Below are positions 1-10,279 of a DNA stretch of 64,000 nucleotides, in pieces. Made by a program: the position numbers and the translations under genes. This stretch comes from Agriotes lineatus (lineage: Eukaryota; Arthropoda; Insecta; Coleoptera; Elateridae), in the NCBI GenBank assembly GCA_940337035.1, contig OW679197.1, forward strand, positions 43,468,466-43,532,465. Reading direction: 5' to 3'. Below the pieces are notes generated by a model. That model saw nothing but the letters and a program-made list of their open reading frames with translations, was not told the origin of the DNA and did no database searches. Each line of letters starts with the position of its first letter. Positions within the stretch are counted from its first letter, which is position 1.

Positions 1-689
1 TATAGCACGAGGAAATGTTTAAAGCGCAACGCGAAGCGAAAAGTATAATAGTGATTATGCACGTGGTACATTCAACGTTTTATTTCATTTTCGTTCTCAA
101 AATGGACAAAATTCACGGATTCAGTATTTTGGTTGCAGACTGCTACGTCATCCTTGTACTGGCGCTGTGAATTTTTGGCGTGCTTTGGTTTCTATGTGAA
201 TTGTTGGTGTTTCTTATACTGCTTAGCAAGTTTATATGCCCTCGGGCTATAAAGGCCACATTACGCCCGCTATCGAGGGCCAATAAACAAGATTATGGTT
301 CCAAAGTGAAATAAATATTTTTTTAAGATTCCTTTTGAAACTATAACATGATCTACCTTTCTTTAGTTCTAACGGAAGTTCATAGACATATCTAAGAACT
401 ATATAATTTACACATTTCTGCCAAATACCTTTTGCGCCAGTTATTGTATTTCATTAGTTTGTTGTTTGATACCATATAAGGTAACCATGGTGGATATTTT
501 TAGAGAAATTCATATTTAGAAATTATTTAGTAAAAACTCTACTAAAATGCTATGGCGTTGTATCTAAAATATTTGCCTCTCCATATAGAAAATTAGACGG
601 ATACGTATTTCCTTCGCAAAACATAATTTTCAAAAATCTTTTTTGCGTTGAATATATTTTTTAGACACCCTTCTGAAGCACATCTCTAA
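1..689. other. AT-rich sequence, no gene recognised
   Basis: No coding signal or recognisable repeat covers this stretch. A short GC-rich snippet at about 237-283 (motif CCCTCGGGCTATAAAGGCC) resembles sequence at 10370-10410 and 10735-10805, so a small dispersed repeat may be present. Confidence 0.4.
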
Positions 690-905
690 GCCATTATTCC
701 ATAAGAAAGGCGAAAGCATGATAATGTTATATTACTATACTAGTTTAATGAAGTGAATGGAACGAGTGCGACAACGCCTCCTATTAAACGAGTACTATAT
801 ACTATTTTATCTACTTTGCATAAAAAATAATCAAAAACTTTTAACATTCTACATTCCAATCTGAAACAAAGTAGGCTGTTTCAATGTTATTCATATGAAA
901 AAACA
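690..905 (-). repeat. Short palindromic repeat related to the 42.4-43.9 kb element
   Basis: Read on the minus strand, positions 870-800 match 42460-42557 (shared GAAACAGCCTACTTTG, AGTTTTTGATTAT and GCAAAGTAGATA). They then continue directly into sequence matching 43733-43790 (ATACTCGTTTAATA, GGCGTTGT, GCACTC, TTCCATT). The roughly 1.2 kb lying between those two flanks at the 42-43 kb locus is absent here. The right part forms an imperfect hairpin around 735-792. This can be read as an internal deletion or as an empty site; see findings. Confidence 0.6.
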
Positions 906-1174
906 ATGCAAAAACAGTGTTACAATGACCTTTATTGAACTGATTATTTACTATATATTTTATTTTATAAACTGATTGAATTTCAATTATAGTCTTATGA
1001 TTTAAGATATTCAAAAGTTGGAAATTCGGTAGCTATAGGATTACTGTAACGTCCAAATGAAACACATTTAGTTATCTTCGTACTTAATTGTTAATAAGCG
1101 ATTATTGAAAGATTACTTATTATGCGAAGATCTAATGCCACACAGGCGTTAGTTGGAACCAAGAGTTACATTTG

Positions 1175-1611
1175 TAAAAGGGCTTTACTCAGAACGTCTC
1201 GCAAGTGGATGTTGGGACACTAAACAATTTTAAAAATCGAAGGAAAATAGAGGTGAAAATATCTTTACATTCGTAATAATACTGAAACAAAAAAATGAAA
1301 CACTTAGTAATGCGAATTAGGTAAATTTCAAATAAAAAGAACATTTTCAGCGATGGGATTCGAACTACAGCGCTTGTAAACGCGAAATTAAATCCACAAT
1401 CCCGTCGAGCACCACTCCTGGCTTTGCAATGCGCGAATGTATTTAACAGAGTTGACTTACTGTTGAAACTTTTTGACTGTTTTACGATATTACCCTGTAG
1501 ATAGACAGACAGACAGACAGACAGGCAGACAGAAGGACGAAATTGAGAAAACTTGTTTTTCGTCATCTAGAGAACCTGAAACGTGAAGATCTGAAGAAAT
1601 CTTGGGAAGGT
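1175..1611 (-). mobile_element. tRNA-like SINE, family A, copy 1 (truncated)
   Basis: This is a dispersed repeat shared with 27645-28160, 38190-39200, 40415-41020 and 59280-60390. On the minus strand it contains a tRNA-like module with a B-box (GTAGTTCGAATCCC, complement near 1362-1378). Upstream lies a GACA microsatellite (1499-1534) and a conserved segment whose plus-strand form reads GAATTGAGAAAACTTGTTTT. The terminal hairpin present in longer copies is missing, because the match ends near GGAAGGTG. The 125-residue minus-strand frame here is only the repeat read through. RNA polymerase III transcription is inferred from the tRNA-like boxes. Confidence 0.65.
1499..1534. repeat. (GACA)n microsatellite
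   Basis: A run of GACA units with one GGCA variant, located inside the family A SINE. Equivalent tracts occupy the same internal position in the copies at 27.7 kb and 60.26 kb. Confidence 0.9.
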
Positions 1612-2600
1612 GTCAGGCCATTTTGTGTTTCTCAGTAATTCAATTAACTACCTAAACCTTTAGAGCCGTCTTGGTACCAAATTGACGAGTTCGTCTGTAT
1701 TTCGAATCCATTTTAGTCATAGATTATCGTATAATATTGCAATGCCAGCAAGAACAATAATTTGTAAACTTTGTACACTCCTGGTATCGTTGTTTCTAAT
1801 TTAGAACCTTTTGTGCATCCCTCCTGTCAGTGTTTCATGCAGCTGCATGTTCTAGTAGTTGGAAACGCGTTGATTTTCAAGTTATTTAAAATTAAGCCCG
1901 TGAGAGCAAAAAGGACAGCCTCTGTTATTTTCGTCGGCGAGCGATGGCGCGTCTGGCGACTGTTTCGTGCTTTGCGCCGTGATTGGCCGGAGGGGATTCG
2001 CTTAGTAACAACTGTGTTCACGAGCCCGTTTTCTCGGGGCATTAAGTCCCAGGCCGTCGACCAGAGTGGTTGATAGTGCGATTTTGTGCGGGCGTCCCCG
2101 CGCTTTGCGTGGGGGCGCTTGCTTTTCCGAAGGTGCTGTTACAGCAAAGTGCTTTCCGAGCGCGTTTTCTCATTAAGGGAGTTGCGAGACAGACGCGGCT
2201 TGGTTACGAGTGTGTGCACTGGGGCTGTGTTAAGCGGGAGTCCGTCCACGTTGTAGGGTTTAGATTTTTATGTAGGCTCGTTAAAGCTCATAATCCACCG
2301 TCGTTTGTGAGGTGGGATCTCTTTTTCCTAAAGTTACCCTTGTCAACCGCTACGGTAGTGTTGTGACATGACCAAGGGGGTCGATTCACATTTTGCTCTC
2401 CAAGGAAGATTCGGTAGGACGTCTTCGTAGCCTCCCGGCTTTGCCATCCTCGCATCAAGTTGCGAAGCGACACGCCGACGCTGCTGTAAATGCCACCGCC
2501 AGTCACAAGTCGAGCCCGTATTTAAGGTAAAATTATGCAATAAACTATTCCGCCTCATGTTCGTGCGAACTAATTATTCAAGTTTGCGTTCGAGACAGTG

Positions 2601-2861
2601 CTAACGCAGAGTACACTATAACTAAAATCTAACGTTGTGCTCTAACATTTTGTGTTGCAAAACTGCTTTGTTTCTGTAAATTAAATACCAATGCAGAGTA
2701 CACTCTGACTAAAATTCAACGTAGTGTTCTAAAATTTTGCCCTGCCAGACAACTTGGTTTCTGTAAATTAAATACCAATGCAAAGTACACTCTGACCAAA
2801 ATCTAACGTTGTGTTCCACCATTCTGTGCTGCAAGACAGCGGTGTTTCTTTAAATTAATCG
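2601..2861. repeat. Tandem array, 87-bp unit, three copies
   Basis: Three consecutive units start near 2601, 2688 and 2775. They share GCAGAGTACACT, AAATCTAACGTTGTG and TTTCTGTAAATTAAATACC. The spacing between equivalent GCAGAG/GCAAAG sites is exactly 87 bp each time. A degenerate fourth unit may lie at about 3259-3325 (GGTACACTCTGGCAAAAATG). Confidence 0.85.
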
Positions 2862-2895
2862 TTAATGTTTGTGTTTTGACACTCCGGGCCGCAAG

Positions 2896-3100
2896 GGGTT
2901 AGAGACTTCTTGTTGAAGCTCGAAGACCGGAATATAATTTTTTCTAAGTCCGTAGAAGTATGCTCTAGTTCGCACAATGGCATGCGGGTTAGAGACTTGT
3001 TGTTGAAGCTCGAAGACCGGAATGGAATTGTTTCTAACTCCGTAGAAGTATGCTCTAGTTCGCAGCAATGGCATGCGGGTTAGAGACTTGTTGTTGAAGA
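2896..3100. repeat. Tandem array, 90/91-bp unit, two copies plus a partial third
   Basis: Units start at 2896, 2986 and 3077 with GGGTTAGAGACTT. They share TTGTTGAAGCTCGAAGACCGG, except that the third unit breaks off after TTGTTGAAGA. GTAGAAGTATGCTCTAGTTC is common to the first two. The minus-strand 70-residue frame at 2862-3074 is this repeat read through. Confidence 0.85.
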
Positions 3101-3332
3101 ACGGAGGCTGAATGATCTCTCCCTAAAATTCACCCCAGTTTATAAAGGAATCTGTCCCCGTTTCTCACCGGGGTGGGGGTGTTGTGTTTCTTTATTTTGG
3201 TTTTTGGCTAATTATTGGTCTAGTGTTTTGGCGCATTTGATCAGCGGGCTAATTCTTTACGCACGGTACACTCTGGCAAAAATGTAGCGATTGCTATGCT
3301 TAATTGTTTCTCTGTAAGTCAAGGTGTTCTGG

Positions 3333-3480
3333 TGACTCGAACTCAAGTTCAAGTTTTACGCTCACACGTCACGATTGTTGAGACCTAAGCCGACGTTTAA
3401 CCTCATTCGGCCTGTATTTGTTGTTCGGCTCAGCTATGCGCCGCAACCATTAGATAGAGCGCTACCCAGCTGAGCGTACC
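3333..3480 (-). other. tRNA-like A-box/B-box pair
   Basis: On the minus strand, GCTCAGCTGGGTAGCGC (complement near 3457-3473) resembles a tRNA A-box and D-arm. GAGTTCGAGTCACC (near 3332-3345) resembles a B-box. The boxes are about 125 bp apart, too far for an ordinary tRNA, so this is either a tRNA-derived SINE head or chance. Confidence 0.3.
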
Positions 3481-4017
3481 CTATAAGTCATTCTTTCGAG
3501 CCGAAACTAGCTGTATTGTTGTATGATGTTTGGTAGGTCACTTGGAGTGGCCCAATAGATGTTTAACCGCACCGTCTTATTCTTTTCCTGTTGTGTCGTG
3601 TGCATGTTTGTTTACAGGGTAACTGCGTCACTGTGTTACGACCAGTGTAAGGGGAGGCCCGGACGAGGCGGATGAGTATTCCAGGTAGGTGTTTGTGTCT
3701 GTCGCTACACAGTGTCTTCCGAAATAGTTATTTCAGTACTTCTCGCCCCGTTTAACCCTCAAGGTCCGATTGGACGTGGGTCACTTGGCTTGGATCTTGT
3801 GGCGCCCATTTCTTTAGCAATACCCCAATACCTCGACACGCTTTCCCTGTGGTGTACCGTTTTGAACCACGCCCATCTCCCTGAGCGCATTCGAGCAGAG
3901 GCCTTTAGCCTGTTTTTGACGATTCTCAGGGTGCGCGTGCCCATTTCCAGGATTTGTTTAGCATTCGATAATCGCCCATCCGTGAGTGTCGTAAGGTCAA
4001 TTTAATACCGTACCAAA

Positions 4018-4052
4018 GGTAATTTTTTCGCGATTAGAATACTTCCTTCGTA
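4018..4052 (+). repeat. Fragment of the family A SINE terminal segment
   Basis: The sequence TTTTTTCGCGATTAGAATAC followed by TTCCTTCGT matches the hairpin-proximal end of the longer family A copies (around 39148-39180 and 40972-41005). Only this terminal part is present. Confidence 0.6.
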
Positions 4053-4075
4053 TTTTCAATGCTATTTAACCCAGA

Positions 4076-4500
4076 TATATGACATCCACATGCATAGTAA
4101 AAAGTATATGTCCAAGGACAGTGCCCAGGGAAACTCCATACTGAACAAATTCAGGATCACTCAAAACAGTGCCTATTTTATTAGTCAGTTTCATTCCGTT
4201 TAAATCACTTTTCATTAGTTCGTACGAGATTCATCGAAAGCTCAGATAATATAAAACCTCCAATAATTGTTCATGACTCACCGTGTCGAAAGCCTTTGTA
4301 CGATCTAGAAATTCACAAATAGCAGGTTTGTTTCCATCGAGGGCTTCATAGATTGTTGTTGTTAACGCGCATGCAGCATCTTCTGTAGGTAAGCACAAAT
4401 TTGCTTCTAACTTTCATTAATTTTTCTAATATGTTACTCAGTTTCATCGTCATTTTTATAAATTGGGTCAATTATAGCTACTTTTAACTTTTGTTAGAAA
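4076..4500 (-). pseudogene. Degenerate non-LTR retrotransposon RT (CR1/Jockey-like)
   Basis: This is a broken reverse-transcriptase domain of a LINE. Minus-strand translation gives ordered RT motifs across frame changes: VAIIDPIYKNDDE (finger region, near 4460), TEDAACALTTTIYEALDG, FLDRTKAFDTVSHEQLLEVL (catalytic region A with its aspartate, around 4260-4310) and VQYGVSLGTVLGHILF (corresponding to GVPQGSVLGPLLF, around 4105-4155). Stops and frameshifts are frequent and the YADD box is not reached. No endonuclease or gag part was recognised beside it. The motif order makes the RT identity firm; the clade is not certain. Confidence 0.75.
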
Positions 4501-4908
4501 AATTCGATTCGAATACTTTAATAAATAAATAGACTAGTGGATGTACTATTTCAGAAGATATGTATTTTAGTCTATCGGTTTTAATTAAGGCAAAGCATGG
4601 TGCTTCATTCAATTTCATCTTGGAATCCGTTCATCTTCTCACTGATTATACGATTATCCTGTTTAATTTATTGGTCGTTTTTCACGAAATTGTTTATATT
4701 TTCTTGTTTATTGAAGTAGTTAGCTAAAACCTTTATATTGAAGAATAGCTCCAATAATTTATCCTTAACACTTTCTGCAATACCTACTTAACATGCCCCT
4801 TTTTAACAATTGATTGATTTTTAAACACCGACGCTGTTATGTTAGTCATGTTTTAAGATTCAGTATTTGATAAAGAAATATTTTCTAATTATTACAGTGA
4901 GCTTCCCA
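4501..4908. other. AT-rich sequence, nothing recognised
   Basis: This may hold unrecognisable upstream parts of the adjacent minus-strand LINE, but no motif could be read. Confidence 0.3.
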
Positions 4909-4909
4909 A

Positions 4910-5075
4910 TTTTAGAATATTCATCTTCATCGGTGTTGTTATAGACTATTAACCAAATTTATTTTAGTATCGCTAATAGCTTCATCGCCGCACTGAATAG
5001 ATATTACCGCACCCTTTTTACGTTGAACCAGAATTTATTGATGAAGATAAACTATTGAACAATAATCGTTTGCTT
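4910..5075 (-). repeat. Dispersed repeat, reverse-orientation copy of 24340-24535
   Basis: The reverse complement shares AATAAATTCTGGTTCAA, GGGTGCGGTAATAT, CAGTGCGG, AGCGATACTAAAAT and TAATAGTCTATAACAACACCGATGAAGAT-type sequence with the 24.3-24.5 kb locus. There the core forms the palindrome GTGCGGTAATATCCAGTACCGCAC-like (arms GTGCGGTA and TACCGCAC). It is probably a small non-autonomous element. Ends are approximate. Confidence 0.6.
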
Positions 5076-5440
5076 ATGGCACTTAACGAGACTCGCTTGA
5101 TTGCCGCCTGACCACCTCGTTCTAGCAATCAGACCCGTGTCGTTAAGATGTTCGTAATCAAACTTGTCTCGTTAATATCTGTTGCATTATTAGCAATTGA
5201 GACGTAAGTATTTAAATACTGGAAAAGTTGTTCAGTTATTGACAACACAATGTAAATATGCGGAACATACTGTAGATAAGTGATATATTTGATTATATAA
5301 TGTAATTTACCAAGAAAAACGTCAAGAAATATTTATTTACGAGCTGTTTAATGTCTCGAAGAAATTATCACAAAATGCGTTTTTTTTAAATTACATGTTC
5401 CGATTCATAAACTGTCAATAACAGATAATCCTATACCATA
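5076..5440. other. AT-rich sequence, nothing recognised
   Basis: No coding, RNA or repeat signal is seen between the preceding repeat and the tRNA-Gly-derived SINE. Confidence 0.3.
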
Positions 5441-5441
5441 A

Positions 5442-5820
5442 AATCGGTGGTCTCTTTGTACCTTTGTTCGCTATCTCCTCCTAAGATACTGGACCGATTA
5501 AATTGTATGATAACTTGAAATTTTACTAATTTTTAGACTTTGATCGTAGGCCGGTTTTTATTTTCAAAAAAAGTACGAAGGAGTAAAGTTTTAATTAAAT
5601 CGTGTAATTAGCGAAGCTAAGCGTAGCTCGGGTGATCCACTATATACCATTATAGCAGCGCCTTATTCAACGAAGCACCTTGGTTCAGTGATAGAAACAT
5701 CGCCTGCCAAGCTGGCGGCCTGGGTTCGATTCCCGGCCGATGCATTCTTTTTTTAATTTATATTAATGAATCTCTCTTAAATTAGCGAACCGCAGCGTAG
5801 CTCGGGTGATTCACTAGTTG
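5442..5820 (+). mobile_element. tRNA-Gly-derived SINE, family B, copy 1
   Basis: Shares an upstream domain (CGCTATCTCCTCC, AGATACTGGACCGATTAAAT, CTAATTTTTAGACTT) and a downstream AATTTATATTAATGA tail with 48640-49012. A tRNA-Gly-like module sits between them. A segment with core CGTAGCTCGGGTGAT occurs both before (about 5608-5645) and after (about 5782-5818) that module, 174 bp apart, so the locus looks like one and a partial unit of a tandem array. The order (unique domain, then tRNA module) differs from a classical SINE, in which the tRNA head comes first. Confidence 0.65.
5675..5744 (+). tRNA. tRNA-Gly(GCC)-like pseudogene within a SINE
   Basis: A-box region TGGTTCAGTGATAG, anticodon loop CTGCCAA (anticodon GCC) and T-arm GGGTTCGATTCCC are all present and correctly spaced for tRNA-Gly. 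The 5' acceptor strand (GCACCTT) does not pair with the 3' strand (CCGATGC), whereas GCATCGG would. It is therefore a tRNA-derived repeat or pseudogene rather than a working tRNA. No introns are seen. Confidence 0.7.
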
Positions 5821-7060
5821 AGTTAATAGTAAGTAGCAAGTTTGGCAAAATTGAGGATTGTCCGATATAATGTACATAACAAACAACGGCTAAAAGGTGT
5901 AATACAGTTTGATTGCTAATGCTAAAAGCAGCACATGGATTATTGGATCTTCCTAAAATATTGCCTCTATAACCTATTACATTCCTATACTGTTATCATT
6001 TAATGTCACACACGGTAAATAAAACAACAATAAAATTCAAAACTAACCCATAAATGCACAGATATGGTTCGCGTTATCCTACATTTTTAGAATCCGTTTC
6101 ACCAAATTACTTGACAATAAATCTCATCGGGTCCAGAATTTCCATTTTAGTCTGAACAGCCAAACAGAACAGCGTTTCGCAATAAAAAATATTAATTCCA
6201 TTGTGTGCTGATTACCATCCTGATGTATTACGTTGTCAGTGATGACCCGTATCGGAACAAATACGTTTATTATTACACTGCTTTACTGCGTTTTCATGTA
6301 GCATTTAATGGCCGTTATGGCATTAACCGCAAAAAATCGCCTACGCGAATTTCTCTTTTGTATTTTAAAATCCGCTCGTTTACTTGGACGCCGCCGCCAT
6401 CGATGCACCCGCAGCAGGCGTGGGTATTTAAAGGCGGTTTTCCAGTCTTCCATCAGCTGAAGCGGTCGGAGAAAAAATCAAAAGTTCGTTGATCAATTAA
6501 TTCAGCTCTGTAACTGGAAGAAATTCCACAACGACCGTTGATTCACTAGTAGTACGTTAGCCAGTCTGAAGGTCGCCCTCTTTGGTTCCAGCCTCATCGC
6601 ACCAGACCAGACGGAGTAGTAGGATGTTGTATCGATATTACATTTAAGAGAAAATGATTCATATTCGCGGAAATTGTAAGGCTGAGCTGGTGCAAACTAA
6701 ACCTTGGCGAAATCCGAATCGGATTACCTGATTTTCTAATCATTTTATGGCTTCTCTGCAGAGGAAGTGGTTGCCTCTTGGTGCTGTTCGTGGGCCGTTT
6801 CGGTTCAGAGGAAGGCTCTTGGTTTATTCAAATTACACCATAATTGCTTAAAGCTTTCGCAAGTTTAAATTGTATAGCAACGGCTATCAGAAAAAAAATT
6901 TCACTTATAGGGTATAGCCACTGAAGTTTTTTACATTTTTAGATTATATTAATATTTAAGAAAATGCTATGGAATGCAATAGTACTGCTCTTTTTACCTT
7001 TGTAGACTAATTTTTTCGATAAAGTCTAGCTTCCTGGCATTATAAGCTGACTTAGGAAAA
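5821..7060. other. Non-repetitive stretch; possible conserved non-coding block at 6290-6470
   Basis: No gene was recognised. The stretch 6290-6470 is richer in GC and CpG, does not resemble any repeat in the window and ends in TATTTAAAGG-like sequence. The 95-residue frame at 6205-6492 begins at a non-ATG codon and matches no known family, so I do not call it a gene. Confidence 0.3.
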
Positions 7061-7124
7061 ACCAAATACCACAAGAAAAATTAAAGTCGACCACCAGACG
7101 ACTAACAACATACCAACCCCAGGA

Positions 7125-7800
7125 GTACTCAGATAAGGTGAGAGCCTCAGCTCATTTTTATTTAACTTACACGCACACTATTATAGATGAAGTTTGTTCA
7201 GTGAATCCAAGACATCCACTAAGCAAAAACAAAGTAAGTATAATTTGTTATGTGGATCATATAACAATGTCGGCAGAGACAGATGACGACTTACAGAGAC
7301 AACTCCGCAGATTTTATCAAGTAGCTCGGCAGCACCAAAGCTATGCCATTCTCCAAAGACTAAGTTAACAAGGCAAGCAGTTTAAATATCGCAGAGTAGA
7401 TATATGAAACAGTCGCGATCTGGCCAAGGAGCTAATAGAATCATCTCCACATCTGGCTCTTTCACTACGAGAAGTGCATGGGAAAATAAATACATGAGAA
7501 CAGAAGGAAAAATCGAACTGTACAAATCATGTGGGAGACACGTACTAACTTATGGCATTAAAATGATAGCGACGGCACAACAAAACCAATTTTAAGGTAA
7601 AACACAGCTAGATGGAATAAGGAATGAAGAAATACGAAGATTTTGGTACAATTATATCAAGAGAATTGAATCCAACAAAGTGTCGTGGCAAAATATCGGA
7701 GGAGTTAGCAGCGCAAGAGAATTAGGAAGGGTTTGGAAACAGCCCATCAACTCTAAAGAGAGAAGTAGGAAAATAAAAGGAACTAGAAGGTTTTTACAAT
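7125..7800 (+). pseudogene. Degenerate RTE-like LINE RT, C-terminal half
   Basis: This is the second half of a reverse transcriptase of the endonuclease-RT class common in insects. The YADD active-site segment is read as YVDHITMSAETDDDLQRQLR (near 7248-7308), in which the second catalytic aspartate is replaced by H. Downstream, ENKYMRTEGKIELYKSCGRH and VLTYGIKM (7470-7566) match the conserved RNKxMxxExKxRIYKTCVRP-VLTY region. The frame then continues through GIRNEEIRRFWYNYIKRIE (7617-7672). Stops at 7366, 7593 and elsewhere break it into pieces. No N-terminal endonuclease was found upstream, which is typical of 5'-truncated LINE insertions. Confidence 0.75.
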
Positions 7801-7829
7801 AGGGGTTGCAAGATAAAAAAGGTTGGTAA

Positions 7830-9100
7830 AGAAATGTAATAGTTATGGAAATAACTTCATTCTCATAATGCTCATCGTTGATATATACATTCAGAAAGTA
7901 ATTATAACCGATATGTCTAAATTCTAAGGCATTTGAGTGTAGAAATGGAAAGGCTTATACTAACTCAATCAAATTGTCAGTAAATATCTTAAAAACAGAA
8001 ACAAGCATTGTACAATCATATATCTCAACTCTGAAATAATGTAGAAATGGTTCACATACCATATTTGCAAAGTGCAACGTGTCACAAATTTTTATGAAAT
8101 GAGTTTAACACATCGCTGTGCTGGATTCTACATCAAAGCGGGCATCTTTTTCACTGCAGTTCAGCTTCAGAATGCGACACAGAACATAATTTGCGTTTAA
8201 AAAGTGGATTTAAATGGAAGGTGCAACATGTCCATTGACAATTTTCGTGCAAAGTGCGACATGTCCATCAGATCACATGATTATCCCTACTTTATAGAAC
8301 ACATGCTGGTTTATATGTAGTATTTCGCAATTTTTTTATGTACCGTCGTAATTTTCAAAGCCTCGTTTAAGCTAATCAAATTTTGCTAAAATCTCTGTCA
8401 AAAATTGTGCCGTTTTTTGTCTTGTACATAGACTAATTAGCTAAAAGAAAATATGTAAATCTGATGACCGTTAAAATTTCTATATTTCTAAGTGCAGTTT
8501 AGTTAAATGAAAATAAGTACGAACTAACTGCACGTTGAAACATTTTTAACGCAAAAGTAACTAACATGACCCGACGCCCTAGGGCATAAAGCGGTAAAGA
8601 AGGGAGAGAAAATAAAAATATGTCAATATTTTAAGACGTAACTCGACACAAAAAAATATACAGGATGTTTTATGAGACATGGTCCATACTTTAAGGTGTG
8701 ATCGATTGTACACAAAGCTGGAATTATTATGTAAACTTAGAGCATCACGACCATTGCTTAACTATCTAGGATTACTTTTGACGTCCGCAGAAACTTTTAT
8801 TTGAAAAATGTGTTTTGTACATATATAATTAGGTAGGTACTATATTTAGTGAACAATATACTAAGACAAGCTTGAAACACTCGGTAAAGTTAGAAATTAA
8901 TACATATTTGTTTTGTTATGCGTATTTCAACTGTAATCTTATTATTAAAAATAGAAAAATCAAATTATTAAAATTTTCTGGAATTAGGTAACGGTGGTGA
9001 ATGGAACATGGGTTTATTAAAATTATTTTTGCTGCTTTCAGCACCACTAATTGCCCTATAACTACGCTGTAGACCATACATTTCAAATAACCTGTATACT
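7830..9100. other. AT-rich sequence, nothing firm recognised
   Basis: No coding or RNA signal. TATACAGGATGTTTTATGAG near 8659 resembles a decayed end of the TACAGGGTG-type foldback elements, without a partner. Confidence 0.3.
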
Positions 9101-9101
9101 A

Positions 9102-10275
9102 TACAGGGTGCCCCAAAAAGAATGGAACACCGATTAGTCATGGATTCCTTACGTCATAATAAATCGATTAAACCCAATATACCTTAGTACAAAGTTCCTT
9201 CAGTAAGAAGTTATAGGGCCTTGAAGTACAATTTTTTATTTTTTATTTTTTTGTTAATTTTCACAAATGTAGATATATCGATTTGAATTTTGGTATACAT
9301 GCTTACTATTATATACTGCACTAATACGAAAAATTTCATAAACTATACTTGACTGTCAGGGGCACTTTACCTATCTTTTTTTAGCGCTAACTTCGTTATT
9401 TGTAATTTTTTTTAAATTTTAGGTTATTATCTAAAATAGAATTAAAATACACAAAAATAATGTACTCTTAGTTCATGACTGTAAAAGCAACCGTTTGCCT
9501 TAAAATGCCCACCAAAGGTTTTTGGTTATCATTAAGAAGTAGAATTATCAAGTAGCCATGATCACAAAAACAATGGGTAATGATTGTAATCTAGTAAACA
9601 ACAATAAGAAATCAATTAATGACGTTGGGACATCAGTTTTCTGTCTTTGTGCTTACGAAACGGCTGCGACATACCGAACCTTTCAGCATTGGAGAATTCG
9701 TTATGTAGCGGCATTTTCTGAATCATAAAAGAACAAATTCTTATGTCACTAATGTCTTTAATTGAGTTACCATTCTTTTTTACTAGATGACCATTGTTTT
9801 TGTGGTCATGGCTACTTGATAATTGCATGTCTTAATAACAACCAAAAACCTTTGATGGGCATTTTAAGGTAAACGGTTGGTTTTAGGCTTAAGAACTAAG
9901 AGTACATTACTTTTGTGATTTTTAATTCTCTTTTAGATAATAACTCAAAATTTCAGAAAAAGTTACAGATAACGAAATTACAGCTAAAAAAAGTTCTAAA
10001 AGATAGGTAAACTGCCTCTTACAGTCAAGTCTAAATTATGAAAAATTTTTAGTTAGTGAAGTACATAATAGTAAGCACGTACACCAAAATTCAAATCGAT
10101 ATCTCTACATTTATGGAAATTAACAAAACAATACCAAATAAAAAATTGAACTTCTAGGCCCTATAATTTCTTACTGAAGGGACTTTGTACTAAGGTATAT
10201 AAGGTTTAATCGATTTATTATAACGTAAGGAATCTATGACTAATCGGTGTCCCATTCTTTTTGGTACACCCTGTA
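9102..10275. mobile_element. Foldback element, 1174 bp, with ~480-bp inverted arms
   Basis: The element begins TACAGGGTGCCCCAAAAAG and ends with the inverted counterpart CTTTTTGGTACACCCTGTA. The two arms (about 9102-9590 and 9790-10275) are reverse complements with modest divergence along their length, including matched segments near GTACAAAGTCC, AATCGATTTATTATAACG and CAAGTAGCCATGATCAC. A loop of about 200 bp lies at the centre. The 70-residue minus-strand frame at 9616-9828 lies in the loop and matches no transposase. Flanking TA dinucleotides may be the target duplication. It is probably a non-autonomous Tc1/IS630-type derivative or a long-TIR MITE. Confidence 0.85.
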
Positions 10276-10279
10276 TAGG

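Larger units (their letters stand above)
1771..4015. mobile_element. GC/CpG-rich retroelement-like block, class uncertain
   Basis: Base composition shifts sharply from AT-rich flanks to GC- and CpG-rich sequence, and two separate tandem arrays lie inside (2601-2861 and 2896-3100). A TATTTAAGG box followed by AATAAA occurs near 2519-2543, like the R region of an LTR. TGTTACGACC near 3635 resembles an LTR start. No protein domain was recognised: the frames at 1771-2073, 2070-2366 and 3712-4005 match nothing I know. It could be the UTR/LTR part of an LTR retroelement or a CpG-rich host promoter; the tandem arrays favour a mobile element. No second copy exists in the window to define its ends. 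Confidence 0.4.

Noticed and set aside
5675..5744. Functional tRNA-Gly gene
   Set aside because: The acceptor stem does not pair and the module is embedded in a dispersed repeat, so it is a tRNA-derived pseudogene.
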